From Brevipalpus yothersi (lineage: Eukaryota; Arthropoda; Arachnida; Trombidiformes; Tenuipalpidae): a stretch of DNA of 64,000 nucleotides. This document shows, one piece after another, positions 31,552 to 42,249 of this stretch (positions are counted from its first letter, which is position 1; every line of letters begins with the position of its first letter). The DNA is taken from contig QZCP01000838.1 in assembly GCA_003956705.1 (NCBI GenBank), forward strand, positions 117,930 through 181,929. Direction: 5' to 3'. Both the position numbers and the translations under genes were made by a program. Under the pieces are notes generated by a model. That model had not been told where the DNA came from. It did not search any database and saw only the letters and a program-made list of their open reading frames with translations.

Positions 31552-32211
31552 TCAAAGCTGATAAATTGTCGGACTCAAGCCTTTCTTTCCAGGGATAATA
31601 TTAGTTTGGATGCGAAATTTGTCCGGTGTCTGTGTGGTGAGGTCAACTCTTATATAGCCTTTCTCTCCTTGAGTTGCATCATTGAAGATATCGATGAAGT
31701 TTGAGACTTTACCCGGTGCAAATTGACGAGCCAAATGATTTACTTGATTTTTGTCTCTCACATTTTTCATCAATATAATATAATGTGCATTGAGTGAGAT
31801 ATTCCGACATTGTTTGCCTTGGAAAAATAAGTTTTGAACAATGAAAATTATGGATATATTCATGTGATGACTAATGCGTGTGAATAATGCAGCCATATGT
31901 GCATCATCTTTTACTTCGTTCATCATGTCATCACACACAATGATGTCTGGCTTATTATCCTTGAGTTCATCTTCCTTCGGTAGTGTATCAGTATATTGGA
32001 TCTCTACTCCTGGAATTTTTTCCTTGTATGAGCTTTGCCAAATGCCATAACACCATAGAACCTTCAATGGTTTTGTAGACTCTCTTCTTATAGTGTCGGC
32101 ATGATGTTTGAAAATTTCTCTCACGAGATATGTCTTGCCACTCGAAGCTGGACCAGCAATTATAGCAGTGAAAGGATGTCGAAACTGCAGATAACTCTTG
32201 GAAATCTCCAT
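31552..32211 (-). CDS. FtsK/HerA-type DNA-packaging ATPase, 219 aa
   Basis: Walker A GPASSGKT is at residues 20-27 and Walker B IIVCDDMM at about 90-97. These, together with the order of motifs and QNLFFQGKQCRNISLNAHYI after them, fit the A32-like packaging ATPase of Polintons and NCLDV. It would pump the genome into the capsid. ATG 32211 is the first in frame, and the frame is open 8 codons further upstream without an ATG. It is the gene nearest the right terminus. Only a weak TATTAAAA (about 32236-32243) is seen upstream. Confidence 0.93.
   Translation of the reverse strand: MEISKSYLQFRHPFTAIIAGPASSGKTYLVREIFKHHADTIRRESTKPLKVLWCYGIWQSSYKEKIPGVEIQYTDTLPKEDELKDNKPDIIVCDDMMNEVKDDAHMAALFTRISHHMNISIIFIVQNLFFQGKQCRNISLNAHYIILMKNVRDKNQVNHLARQFAPGKVSNFIDIFNDATQGEKGYIRVDLTTQTPDKFRIQTNIIPGKKGLSPTIYQL
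31647..31656 (-). promoter_or_regulatory. TATA box upstream of the 116-aa gene
   Basis: GGCTATATAAGAG on the minus strand, 107 bp upstream of ATG 31549, inside the ATPase reading frame. Confidence 0.55.
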
Positions 32212-32314
32212 ATTTTTGTCTCTGATGATATTCAATTTTAATAGGTTTCTGTTGCTATCCTCTAATTAGACACAACCGAAAACTGTCGGTATACATCAAA
32301 GGTTCATAGAAATT

Positions 32315-32641
32315 CCCATCCTACCTCTTTTCTGCTTCCGGGTCGGCATACATCAAAGGTTCACATTGTTCTCACCCTCCCCCTTGTTGGCGAACATCAA
32401 AGGATTACATAGTTCTCAGCCTCCCTCTTGTCGGTGAACATCAAAGGATCACATAGTTTTCTAACCCTCCCCCTTGTCGGCGAACATCAAAGGATCACAT
32501 AGTTTTCTCACCCCCTTGTCGGCGAACATCAAAGGATTATAGAATCCCGCTCCCCCCTTCCCCCCTTGTCGGCGAAAAAGGATTTTCCCACCCCCCATTT
32601 TTGGGGGGAGATGGCTGGAACAAACTGTCATCCTTACTACT
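32315..32641. repeat. Right terminal inverted repeat of the Polinton
   Basis: It is the inverted counterpart of 18011-18334 and carries five tandem copies of the 44-bp unit, with the ACATCAAAGG core at about 32350, 32394, 32438, 32484 and 32526. A sixth diverged copy (GTCGGTATACATCAAAGG) lies just inside at about 32285-32302. The outer end finishes in TTACTACT, the complement of the left AGTAGTAA. Confidence 0.93.
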
Positions 32642-32647
32642 GTCTCA
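32642..32647 (+). repeat. Target-site duplication, right copy (GTCTCA)
   Basis: Identical to 18005-18010 and directly adjacent to the right TIR. Confidence 0.93.
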
Positions 32648-35100
32648 TCTTGAATCGCTTTGTTTTATAATATTATAATAAGATTTTTTCGATAATCCCA
32701 GATCTCGAAGAAGAGTTTATCAAGTTTCTGATTTCTTATAACTTAGGAAAGAAGAGTCTGAGTGGATTGGTGAGATATGTTAAGAATGGCAAGAGCTATT
32801 CCATTTGATCTCCATTTTTCCAACTTTCAAAATTCGATAGGAACATGCTTTCTCATAACATCATAAAATCTGAAAAACTCTGATACAGTGACTAATCGAG
32901 CTGATAATTGCAAGATATTAGGAACCCTGATAGAATTCTACATGAAAATTGCTTGGAAAATTGACACAAACACTGACCTTTGTACATCTGAACTTTTGTT
33001 ATTCTCGATGCTTCTTCCTTCCAAAAGACTTTGCGATGATCAATTTTACCACAAAGACAAACATAGATCAACAAGATATTGAGAAGAATCAGCTTTTGCA
33101 CATAATGAGATAAGTTAATCAGTAAAATCGTTTGAATCGGAATCGGGAATAGTGTATCCCCATAAAAAAGTAAAGTGAGCTAAATCGATACAACTCTCTG
33201 ATCAATCGTTCACATCATTGCCATTAAACACACCGTGTCAAATACATGTACAGGGTGGTCCGAAAGTTTCTTTACATGATAAAATTTATCTCTCTGATTA
33301 GATAAAACAATGGCTTGGGTCAAGCTATATTTTATCTGATCTATTTCCGTTGTCCCTTATCTTGTAAAGAAACTTTCGGACCACCCTGTATATGATACTG
33401 TTGCGATACATCAGAGTTTATTATCAAGAAAAATATTCCAAATATTGCAACAAATCTGGTGTCTCATAGTTCCGAATCAGAACCTTGAAGTCAGCTTGCA
33501 TTTCAACAAGAATTTTGAGAGACCAAATTTAAATGAATATGTCATTGAAAAAAAAATAAAGGGGCTTACATTATCTTCGAAGACGAGTCACAATCAATTC
33601 AAGAGCTCGCAATAGATTCAAAGTGTAATAACGAAACTCAATCATGTCAATAATCATGCTTTACATGGATTGAAAAAAGTTTGAAGATCAGTTCGAGTAC
33701 AGCAAGAAATGCTTCAATAAAGAAATTAATTTATGAATAAAATGCAAGAGAAAGAGTTTCTATTTCTCCTCTTGAAATCGAGATTTTCTAGAAAAGAGAT
33801 GGGGAGGATAATTTTTTGATTACCATTTTACCAGATAGTTTTTTTTCGGACAATTTTGACCATTCTTGAAGTGTGAATTCGAGTTGGAGGAAGAATCACC
33901 TATCAAATATTGATCCGGATAACAAATGACTGAACCAGTTGCATTTCGATTGAACTTGGAAAGAGACTATCTTCAGGAAATAGTTTAGCTTTTACAGCTG
34001 TATGAAGGGAGCTCAATCCAAGCCGCTCGCTAACAAATCACTCAAATATCTTTTACCAGATTATCATTAAACACAGCAACTGTGGCTAATACATGATCCT
34101 GTCATGATACATTAGATACTGACACGAAGAAAAATATTTCAACGATTTCAACAATTATACAGGGGTGCTTCATGGTCCAAGATAAGAACCTTAGAGTCAT
34201 CCCACATGCTGATTAAAATTTTGAGAGACACAATTGGAAAGGATGTGTCACAAATGATCCAGTTTCATGTGATGAGTCATAATCGACTCACGATAAACTT
34301 CAGAAAATCTTAACCAAATCGTGAATCATATTTTTTGCTGAACGGTTGATCAATTTTTGATGCTGTAAGAGCGTTTGAATAATGATCCTACGAAATATCA
34401 GGGTGAAATACCATAACATGAATTGCAAAATATTCGAAGATCCGTCGAAAAACATCATACACGGGTTTCCCACAAGGAATGGGAAAGAGTTTCGACCTAT
34501 TCTCATGGTGAATCAGGTTACAAACAATAGAAGAGAAAAGTTTTTTGAACAATTTTCTGAATAATTCCAACAATTTTGACGATTCGAAAAACTGACGAAT
34601 TCGAGTTGAAATGCTAAGATTCCGGGATCCAGGAATGTATAAACACGTTATTTCTAACAACAGATGGCCCATGTGTGGTGAGAGGAATGGTTAACTGTAA
34701 AAATTTTCACCAGAAGAACCGGAATTCCTTTTGGTTGCAAAAGTTGGAAAAACGGTTTTTTTGGAATTAAATTAGAAAAAAAGAAAGAGTTAGTCTGAAA
34801 TATTTTTTGCAACGTTATTTGGGGAGGAATTTTCGTTTGTCGAAAAATTCTGAGAATCGAAATTGATTTTTTTCCACCAAAATTCTTCAAAACAAAAAGG
34901 ATGCAATTCAATAATCAATTATTGAAAGGAGACAATGAATTTTATTCTTTTTGATAAATAAAAATCGTTCTGTTTGTCTGCAAATGTGTGTGAATGTGTG
35001 ATATCACACATACCCTACAATGTTAGACAACGGATATCATTCATCCTGATGAGGTGAATTTTTATTCGACTTTTGAGAGGGGTGAAAAAAAGTAAATGAG
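32648..35100 (+). repeat. Diverged local repeat blocks right of the Polinton
   Basis: Two related blocks lie at about 33220-33900 and 34060-34620. Shared landmarks are CATTAAACACA, AATACATG, GAAAAATATT, ATTTTGAGAGACC/AC and AATTTTGAC near a final GAATTCGAGTTG. Parts also resemble 15040-15250 and 17270-17520 left of the Polinton, suggesting that the element landed inside one repeat cluster. No intact gene is recognised. Confidence 0.5.
33251..33388. mobile_element. 138-bp mariner/Tc1-type MITE with TA duplication
   Basis: Exact 26-bp inverted termini begin CAGGGTGGTCCGAAAGTTTC at both ends and are flanked by TA (33249-33250 and 33389-33390). The 86-bp centre has no coding capacity. TA duplication and CAGGGTG ends fit a non-autonomous Tc1/mariner element mobilised in trans. 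It splits a local repeat whose other copy (near 34095) lacks it. Confidence 0.9.
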
Positions 35101-35440
35101 ATTAAATCTTTTTCTCTCAGATCAATCACTTGAATGATCAGTCATTTTCCTCTCCATTTTTCCCTATTTTATTTATAATGCTTTTTCTTCATATTATATT
35201 ATGCAGTCATATACACATACACACATCTACATGGAGATCAACGGGTGGAGAGATCATTTTGGAATACGATGATAATTCGTGTGTGTCCCAAAATCAGATA
35301 CTTTCACTTCCTGAATAGAATTCAGCTATTCATGAGTTGAGCGTAAAGGTGATGAAAAATAAATGGATTTTATGTGAGGGAGGATGACTTTGGGATGCTC
35401 CGAAGAAGAAGAAAAAGAAGAAAGAAAGAAAGAATGAATG

Positions 35441-35442
<2 letters not shown>

Positions 35443-35519
<77 letters not shown>

Positions 35520-35800
35520 NNNNNNNNNNNNNNNNNNNNNNNNNNNNNNNNNNNNNNNNNNNNNNNNNNNNNNNNNNNNNNNNNNNNNNNNNNNNNNNNN
35601 NNNNNNNNNNNNNNNNNNNNNNNNNNNNNNNNNNNNNNNNNNNNNNNNNNNNNNNNNNNNNNNNNNNNNNNNNNNNNNNNNNNNNNNNNNNNNNNNNNNN
35701 NNNNNNNNNNNNNNNNNNNNNNNNNNNNNNNNNNNNNNNNNNNNNNNNNNNNNNNNNNNNNNNNNNNNNNNNNNNNNNNNNNNNNNNNNNNNNNNNNNNN

Positions 35801-35851
<51 letters not shown>
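35443..35851. repeat. (GA)n microsatellite containing a 281-N assembly gap
   Basis: GA repeats run from 35443 to 35519 and from 35801 to 35851, with N from 35520 to 35800. The gap lies wholly inside the repeat, so the tract length is unknown. Long Arg-Glu reading frames here are artefacts. Confidence 0.95.
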
Positions 35852-35855
<4 letters not shown>

Positions 35856-36216
35856 AGGTGAAATGTTCTGACTTAGGTGGAGCTTGAAACTCTGTCGATA
35901 CTTTATCTGGGGCTGCTTGAATAATTAATCGATAATTATAGTGGTGGTGAATGAGTGAGATGAGGACAGAAAGAAAGAAAGAAAGAAAGTGAGGGAGAAA
36001 GAGCTTGAATCGAGCCTTGGTTACTTGATTTCAGCAGAGAATGTTCTCAAAAATATTCGAAAAAATTGAAAAAATTCATAAGCTCTATGCAGAATGAGAG
36101 AGATTCCTATGTAGCAAAATTTGAGCTTATGTTCAACTATTTTTATTGAATTTTCTCTAGAATCTGATCAAGTAAAATATGATCCTAATCTACAAGTTGG
36201 AGAGCGTTCCTAATGA

Positions 36217-36618
36217 TCACGAGTAGTATCGAGGTACAGAGAGTTCAACAAGACGTCTGAGATTGATTTCAGCGGGACGAGGGCCGATAACTGTTTCTTC
36301 GCCCTGTCTCCTATTGGATCTTGCAACAGGATGAAGACTGAAAACGATGGGATAAGTTTCAACAAAGATTGGGTAGTAAGAATTGCCTCCATATTCAAAA
36401 TTGCCTAGATTACGCATGATATGAGCAATAGGAATGAAACATTTTCCAAATGCTTTGACTGTATTGATCAATCCGGCGTTTGGCGAATAAATCTTTTGAG
36501 CTGTATTTGGGTTGATTGGTGAATTAGCGTTTGCTAGATATAAAAATATTTGGACACGATAGAGAACGTTTTCAGGGCAGATTTGGGTAATGTCTTGTCC
36601 TCCAAGATGGTTGGTTGG
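36217..36618 (-). CDS. Possible coding segment of unknown protein, 133 codons
   Basis: This segment has no stop for 133 codons and protein-like composition (ICPENVLYRVQIFLYLANAN, AFGKCFIPIAHIMRNLG, RPAEINLRRLVELSVPRYYS before the stop). A splice in frame from a donor AAG|GTACTA near 36758 to AG near 36604 is conceivable. I recognise no family. It may be the last exon of an unidentified gene or a remnant of an inserted (perhaps viral) sequence. Its start is not defined. Confidence 0.35.
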   Translation of the reverse strand, partial: PTNHLGGQDITQICPENVLYRVQIFLYLANANSPINPNTAQKIYSPNAGLINTVKAFGKCFIPIAHIMRNLGNFEYGGNSYYPIFVETYPIVFSLHPVARSNRRQGEETVIGPRPAEINLRRLVELSVPRYYS

Positions 36619-36716
36619 TTAATTGTCTATAAAAGTAGGAGTTTATCGATCTAAATGATTGATGATTGATGACTGGTGGTTAAATGCCGGTTCGATCTTT
36701 GTCCAGTGATAGATAT

Positions 36717-36881
36717 TTATTGAAGAGAATTGGAGAAGGTTTGCTCCAACATAGTACCTTGATTACTGTGTCCATAATTATAGTTGCGTCGATTACGGGG
36801 TCCTTGAGTATTTACAGAATTTGGTTTCGACACATTATTCAGTGTTGGTGAGTTCAATGAGTTGTTGAATATGAGAAAATT
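36717..36881 (-). CDS. Possible Asn/Arg-rich coding segment
   Basis: Open frame of 54 codons with Asn-, Arg- and Tyr-rich composition (GPRNRRNYNYGHSNQG). It lies between two other open segments on the same strand, but I find no clean acceptor at its 5' side. Linked to neighbours only by position. Confidence 0.2.
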   Translation of the reverse strand, partial: NFLIFNNSLNSPTLNNVSKPNSVNTQGPRNRRNYNYGHSNQGTMLEQTFSNSLQ

Positions 36882-36922
36882 TCATTGCTCAGATAATTAG
36901 CAATAAAAAATAACATGGTCAT

Positions 36923-37186
36923 TTATGAACTGGATTGGCCAGACTCATCTGCCGGTTGTTCGTTGAGGCATTGGATTTGATGGTGTTCGTATTGCAGTGG
37001 CAAGCCATTGGGCCATCGGTACATCATTTGATTGACTATTTTCGTTCTTGGTTGAAACAACTCCACGAAAGTTATCCCAGATTCAGCTTTCACTTTTCCG
37101 GTAGAAACTTGTGATGATATGTTTTTCGCCGATTTCACCATCACAATTTCACAGAAATCATCCGAAGATTCAGGTTTAACTCTAAT
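36923..37186 (-). CDS. Possible coding segment of unknown protein, 87 codons
   Basis: The frame is open after TGA 37187-37189 and ends at TAA 36923-36925, reading PESSDDFCEIVMVKSAKNIS, then GITFVELFQPRTKIV and a Gln/Ser-rich end. Composition looks coding, but no motif is known to me and no good donor is visible. It could be an exon or decayed gene fragment related to the two segments downstream. Confidence 0.25.
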   Translation of the reverse strand: MRVKPESSDDFCEIVMVKSAKNISSQVSTGKVKAESGITFVELFQPRTKIVNQMMYRWPNGLPLQYEHHQIQCLNEQPADESGQSSS

Positions 37187-37189
37187 TCA

Positions 37190-38009
37190 TGAAATTTGAT
37201 TGCAACGAGAATAAAGGACACTCATGATGAGGTAAATGAGGTATGATATTCCGATACAATAGAAGTAAACGCTTAAATCCAATTGATATGGAAACTTCAT
37301 CATGAACGTCATTAATCGATTGCATGCTGTTGAAAGTTGTCATGTTCCCAACCAACGTTTTAAACTTTTTCCCTCTCTTTTTATCTCCTCAACTTTTTTG
37401 GCGGCAATTCAGAGATCAATTCATTGACTATGTTTTTGGGAAAATTTTGGGTCGAAGATTAAGAGAGAAAGAAAATCTTTGTCCAATATTTCTTTGACTG
37501 TCCTCGTTTGATAGGTATTAATGGGAAAATAATCATTAAATGAATCTTTGTCTCATCATTTGATTTCACGCCAATTGGTTGAAGCGATAGAGAAAAATAT
37601 TCCAATCTAACGCTTCCAATTTCAATTCTTTTTCGATCTAATTTTGGAAGCTTCAGATTTAGGCTATTCGAAGATTGAATAGTCATTTCAGAGAGATACT
37701 TGATTTATCTGCTTTCGACAAGTTAAATGTTTCCATCTGAGCCTTGAAAGACTGTGATGGTAGATTTTTTCCACTTGAGATTTGTTCAAAAGTTTTAGAC
37801 TTTGGCGAAAGATTTAGAAATACCTGTGGTAGAATCGTCATGATTGACGTATTCCAAGCAACAGGGTGAGAATGCCTCTACCTGAATGCAAATGGAGCTA
37901 TAGATGGAAGTTGGTTCAAATTTTTATACAGGTAAGATGAAAATATAAAGGCACTATACAGAAAAAGTCGAGAATGAGAATGAAAAGATAAAAATGATAT
38001 TGAGACTAT
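37190..38009. other. Unassigned sequence between unknown segments and SLC44 gene
   Basis: This contains the 3' flank of the SLC44-like gene and short minus-strand open frames without motifs. Nothing can be assigned. Confidence 0.35.
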
Positions 38010-41000
38010 TCAAAACGGATTCCTCGGTTCGTTTTTAAATTGCAATATTTTCATAAGCTCTTTGGACATGTAGTAAGGTCTGGATGCAGAGCCATCGTTT
38101 CTCTCACAATCCTCCACTGAAAAGAACGAAAAATAATTCATTAGTACAAATATTGTAATCAAAAAAAGAAGTTGTGGTAGAAGAACTCACAGAAACAGAG
38201 GAATATGGTATCGACAGCCATGTCATAGACCGTGAAAAAGCTACTTGCAATGAAATAGGTGCCCAAGCAAATCGCCTAGAAGATAATCTATAATTAAAAT
38301 CTGTTCAAATACTTCTCTAATATCAAATCTCACCACAACAGGAACCCATGAATAGTTGAGATCAGGAGATTCAATAATTTCCCAGTGGGGAGGGAACGCT
38401 TTGCTGAAATAATAGAATGAGACTATTCCCATGATGGCAGTGATCACCAACTTGCCCATAAAGAGCAAATAGTCTGCAACTTTATCGAGAACAGCAACTC
38501 TGAGAAGAGATGAATAGAATATAAATATCATTATATTGTGTTATATTATAGATATTCATCATGTCAAACATGATAATGAGAAACTAGGGTGAGACGTACC
38601 TTAATACATTTCTGAGCAAAAGGAAAAATGAATCTCTTGCAGATGCCAGGAAACTTTTACCGTGAATTGCAATCATAATATAGGCATTTGTGCTGAGAAA
38701 TTTCATGAATCTTTCTAGACACCAAAAGCAGCAGCGACATAACCTATGGAATAGAAAAGACAGGATCGAACTTTATTAGTGGACTATTTTTCTCAATCAA
38801 AAAAATTTCCAAAGAATTACCATGTTACTGCTTTGAAAAAAGCATTATCAGCGTATTTCTTGCATTTATGATCAACGTATTCGATGATAATTCTGATCAG
38901 TTTGATGAGAGACAAGACCAACGAGCCGAAAGCTACCGATCCAGTATGGAATCTGAAGGCTCGATAGGTGCTTGTGAGAAGGGGCCAACCAGGTATGTCT
39001 CGAGGCTTATCGAATGCCCAGTAGTAAGAAGCAAAAGCTCCGGCAAGTATCATCTGGCCTATATGAAAGAAAAATAGAATTAATAATCTTCGATCAAAAT
39101 TCGAGAAAGTTTCACTTACACATTCCTTTGATGAAGAACAAAATCCACAGGGTGAGGAATATATTGTAAAAGTGAGCATAGTCGAGAATATCATCACGAA
39201 AATACCGATATTCAATACATTTGGAGCCATCTATACTGCCATCGTAGGTCTATTGAAATAAGTTTAGTCTCTAAATTAGATCGATGAACTGAATGATACA
39301 GAATACGACTCACGAATGGATTACATGGCAAACCAATCTTTTTGAAATCGTTCCCTCCCTGAATTCGGTATGCTTTCTTTTTAGAAGCTGTTATCATGAT
39401 GGCAATGAAACCACCGAATACGATGGATATAATTTGAAAAATGTATGGCACCAATGGAAATAGCAGCGTCAATTTGGCATGACTGAGAGCTCTGGAAAAA
39501 ATTCAAACGATCAATACAAGTATTGTGAAGCAATTTTTTAAATGATAGAACATACTTGCTGGCTTCTTTTATGAGTGAAATGGCGATCGATACTCTTTGT
39601 CGAAGGAATATGAATGTGAGGGTCAAGAGTATGTTGAGTCCAGCACAAATGATGCTGAGAATGAGCCATGTTTTCTTATTCGTTAAATAAGAGTTGAGAT
39701 TTGATCGGAATATAGTGGTGAGATCAATGTCTAGATCATAATCTTGGAAGTCTTCGTCGGCCTCTTCGACAGTCAAATGAGTCAGATAGAGGTACTGATT
39801 TACACAGCCATAAACTCCAACGAGAGATAAAACTAAAATGGCAAGGATAGAGAACCATACCATGAAGCCCGCGATGATTTGAAGGAGAATTATCCATGTG
39901 AAGGAAATTATCATCGCAAGGACGAGGCCGCTAAGAGAGTGAGAGAGAGAGAAGATGACATCATTAGCTATTTGAAGTCATATGCTATGACAGATGAGAC
40001 CCACATAACAATTATTTCCCAGCTTTTACATAGATCTTGAATGATTTCCTCAATGAAGCTCCGGAAATTCAACAGTTTGGAAAGTCCTCTGTTTGGAAAA
40101 ACAAGAGTAAAAATGAGGGATCAACGAATGAATAACAAATAATTGACACTATGTTGGAAACAATCAATTTATGATGACTTCAACTGACTTGCTGGCTCTT
40201 CTAACCATCGATGCATTAATAGGCCGGCCATCTTCATCTTGAAGCGAAGTTCCGAAAACTTCATCAAGTATCTCGATGCGACGAATTCTTCTTAACGCTC
40301 TAGGAACACAGCGACCAGCCACTGAAACGGATTTGTTAATGGATGATAAATGAAATCAAGAAAGAGAGAAAAAGAGAGAGAAAAAAGTTTCAGAAGGTTG
40401 TTCAAGAAAAAGAAAACAAAGGGTGTAATAGGATTGAAATTTGAATACCTTTGCCACCTTTCCTTGAAGGTAGATTCAGGACTTTTGGAAAGCATTAAGA
40501 CAAGGGAAAAGAATGAGTAAGATTTTTTTGAAGGAGAATTAGAGTAAACATTCAAAATCACGAATAGATTATGAATGAGTAGACTTTTTCGCCCTCATAA
40601 ATTTTGTGTGTGTGTGTGATGTTTTATAGAGAAAAAAGAACAAAATCTCTTCTCATCTATTGATTGCATTCAGACTGCCATATAAAGATTGGCGAGCTGT
40701 TAGCTTCGATCGACGATCATCAATCATTTTTCAAAGTCAAAGCTTTGTCAATAATAATCATTTCAAACAGTGTAGCCAACTCTACTATGCGCTGTGTTTC
40801 ACTGTGAGTGCTTGATGAAAGAAACATAGTATACATGCTAACATTTCATCGAGATAGTTGCTATGTTTTACTTTCCTATTACAAGACTGATCCGTTCTGA
40901 TGGTGATGAAAAGTCATGAGTATGCAGTCTAGTGTATACAGTCCTCAAATGTTCTGTCATTATTGTTATTATTATTAGAGAACTTTGCTCCTAGTACCAC

Positions 41001-42249
41001 AGTTGCTAAACAATTGGCTAATGATAAACCTAACTAAGGTCATCATCTATGCGACAGTCTGTGAGCTCACTGATGCTATTCAGGATTACAATATTGACAA
41101 GAAATTCGATAATAAATGACACAACATATATGTGTAGCACATATGTACACCTAAACACACAGTAAAACTTACAGTCATTTTCGTCAGTAAATCGATGAAA
41201 AAATGGAGGTAATAATAAGAGAGGCAATAGATGGTAAGTGACTTACATGGCTCACTGGCAAAATATACGAGGCCACATTTTTTGGTATTCAAAAATTCGA
41301 AAACTTGATCATCGGAGGCCGTTTTCAGCTTAACGAATCAATTATCGAAACAGAGAGAAAATGATAGAGAGGGGAAGAGAGAGGAAATGAGATAGTTATA
41401 ATTAAACTGAAATATGATTCACTTTATCAGTATTGCTTACCTGAGCCGATTCATCATAATTACAGACAAGCTTTTGTCGTATTTCTAATTTTGTTGTCGC
41501 GTTAAGGGATAGGAATGCATTCTTATCGGTTGCATAACGAACAAACGAAGCAGTATAATTTGGACAGCTCTCAACACAAACCTATCAAAGAGAATATCGG
41601 TTAGAGAGGGAGAGAAAAGGAAGGAAATAGATTTTCAACATGATGAAACAATGGAAAAGAATTCAAAGTGATGTAATTTTTATAATCATAACTATCGAGA
41701 AAGTAAGTACTTGAGAAAAATAAAAGAAAAACTTGTTCAATATCTCAACTTACTTGAGTAGTTTTGCATCCTTCATTAAGTGATTCCCATTTAGCACACT
41801 TGAGAATGTTAAAAAAGTAGAGATACGGCTTGTCTCTGATGGTGAAAAGAGAGAGATCACAAGTTACACTTTGTGGATGACATCTCAAAAAAACCAAAAT
41901 TGATGTGAATATAATCAAATTAATTATACGGTATTGCAACCAACCTCAACTCATTGCGGCCACATATCCTGCCGAAACTATCACTTGGATAGATCACTTG
42001 CTCAGGGTCACCATATCGTATGGCTAGCAGAAACGAAAAAAAAAGAAACAACCAACACAGTGAAAGTCAATACACATAGAAATGTCATCAATCAATATTA
42101 TCATCTTTTCTTCTACAGTAACAACACTTACCAAAAAAAGATAAAACAGCCCAGCCGGAAATGAAAAAAACAAAAATCAAAAGACAAAAACAATCTGTAC
42201 ACTTTCGATCACGTATTGGACCCCGAAATTCTGGTTCATGTGTGAGCAT
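38010..42249 (-). CDS. SLC44-family choline transporter-like protein (CTL), 717 aa
   Basis: Fifteen exons join in phase: 42132-42249, 41945-42023, 41754-41835, 41441-41581, 41247-41328, 40189-40321, 40030-40088, 39556-39967, 39314-39491, 39120-39249, 38821-39058, 38600-38743, 38334-38499, 38191-38275 and 38010-38116. CTL signatures in order are PEFRGPIRDRKCTD, GDPEQVIYPSD, DKPYLYFFN, QVCVESCP, GRCVP, the GQMILAGAFASYYWAF core, FGSLVLSLIKLIRIIIEY, CCFWCLERFMKFL, NAYIMIAIHG, RVAVLDKVADYLLF and the C-terminal FLCFLEDCERNDGSASRPYYMS. About ten membrane segments and a Cys-rich extracellular loop fit the family. Human relatives move choline or ethanolamine across plasma or mitochondrial membranes. 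Exon 5 uses a weak acceptor (TTAAG). An upstream coding exon adding N-terminal residues is possible. Confidence 0.92.

Larger units (their letters stand above)
18011..32641 (-). mobile_element. Complete Polinton/Maverick (adintovirus-like) element, 14,631 bp
   Basis: The element is bounded by inverted repeats that begin 5'-AGTAGTAAG and by 6-bp direct duplications. It encodes the hallmark set of the class: DNA polymerase B, retroviral-type integrase, FtsK/HerA-like ATPase, adenain-like protease, and major and minor jelly-roll capsid proteins. Polintons self-replicate by a protein-primed polymerase, integrate with their integrase and can in principle form virions. From the right end, minus-strand order is ATPase, small hydrophobic protein, 244-aa protein, integrase, membrane protein, minor capsid, basic protein, major capsid, protease, TBP-like protein, zinc-finger protein, polymerase. 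One gene (24080-25087) runs the other way. The only break I find is an in-frame stop in the polymerase. The TBP-like and zinc-finger genes are unusual cargo. Confidence 0.95.

Noticed and set aside
35438..35887. Arg-Glu repeat proteins across GA microsatellites (also near 3928, 51134 and 57120)
   Set aside because: Pure dinucleotide-repeat translation, and here it also crosses Ns.
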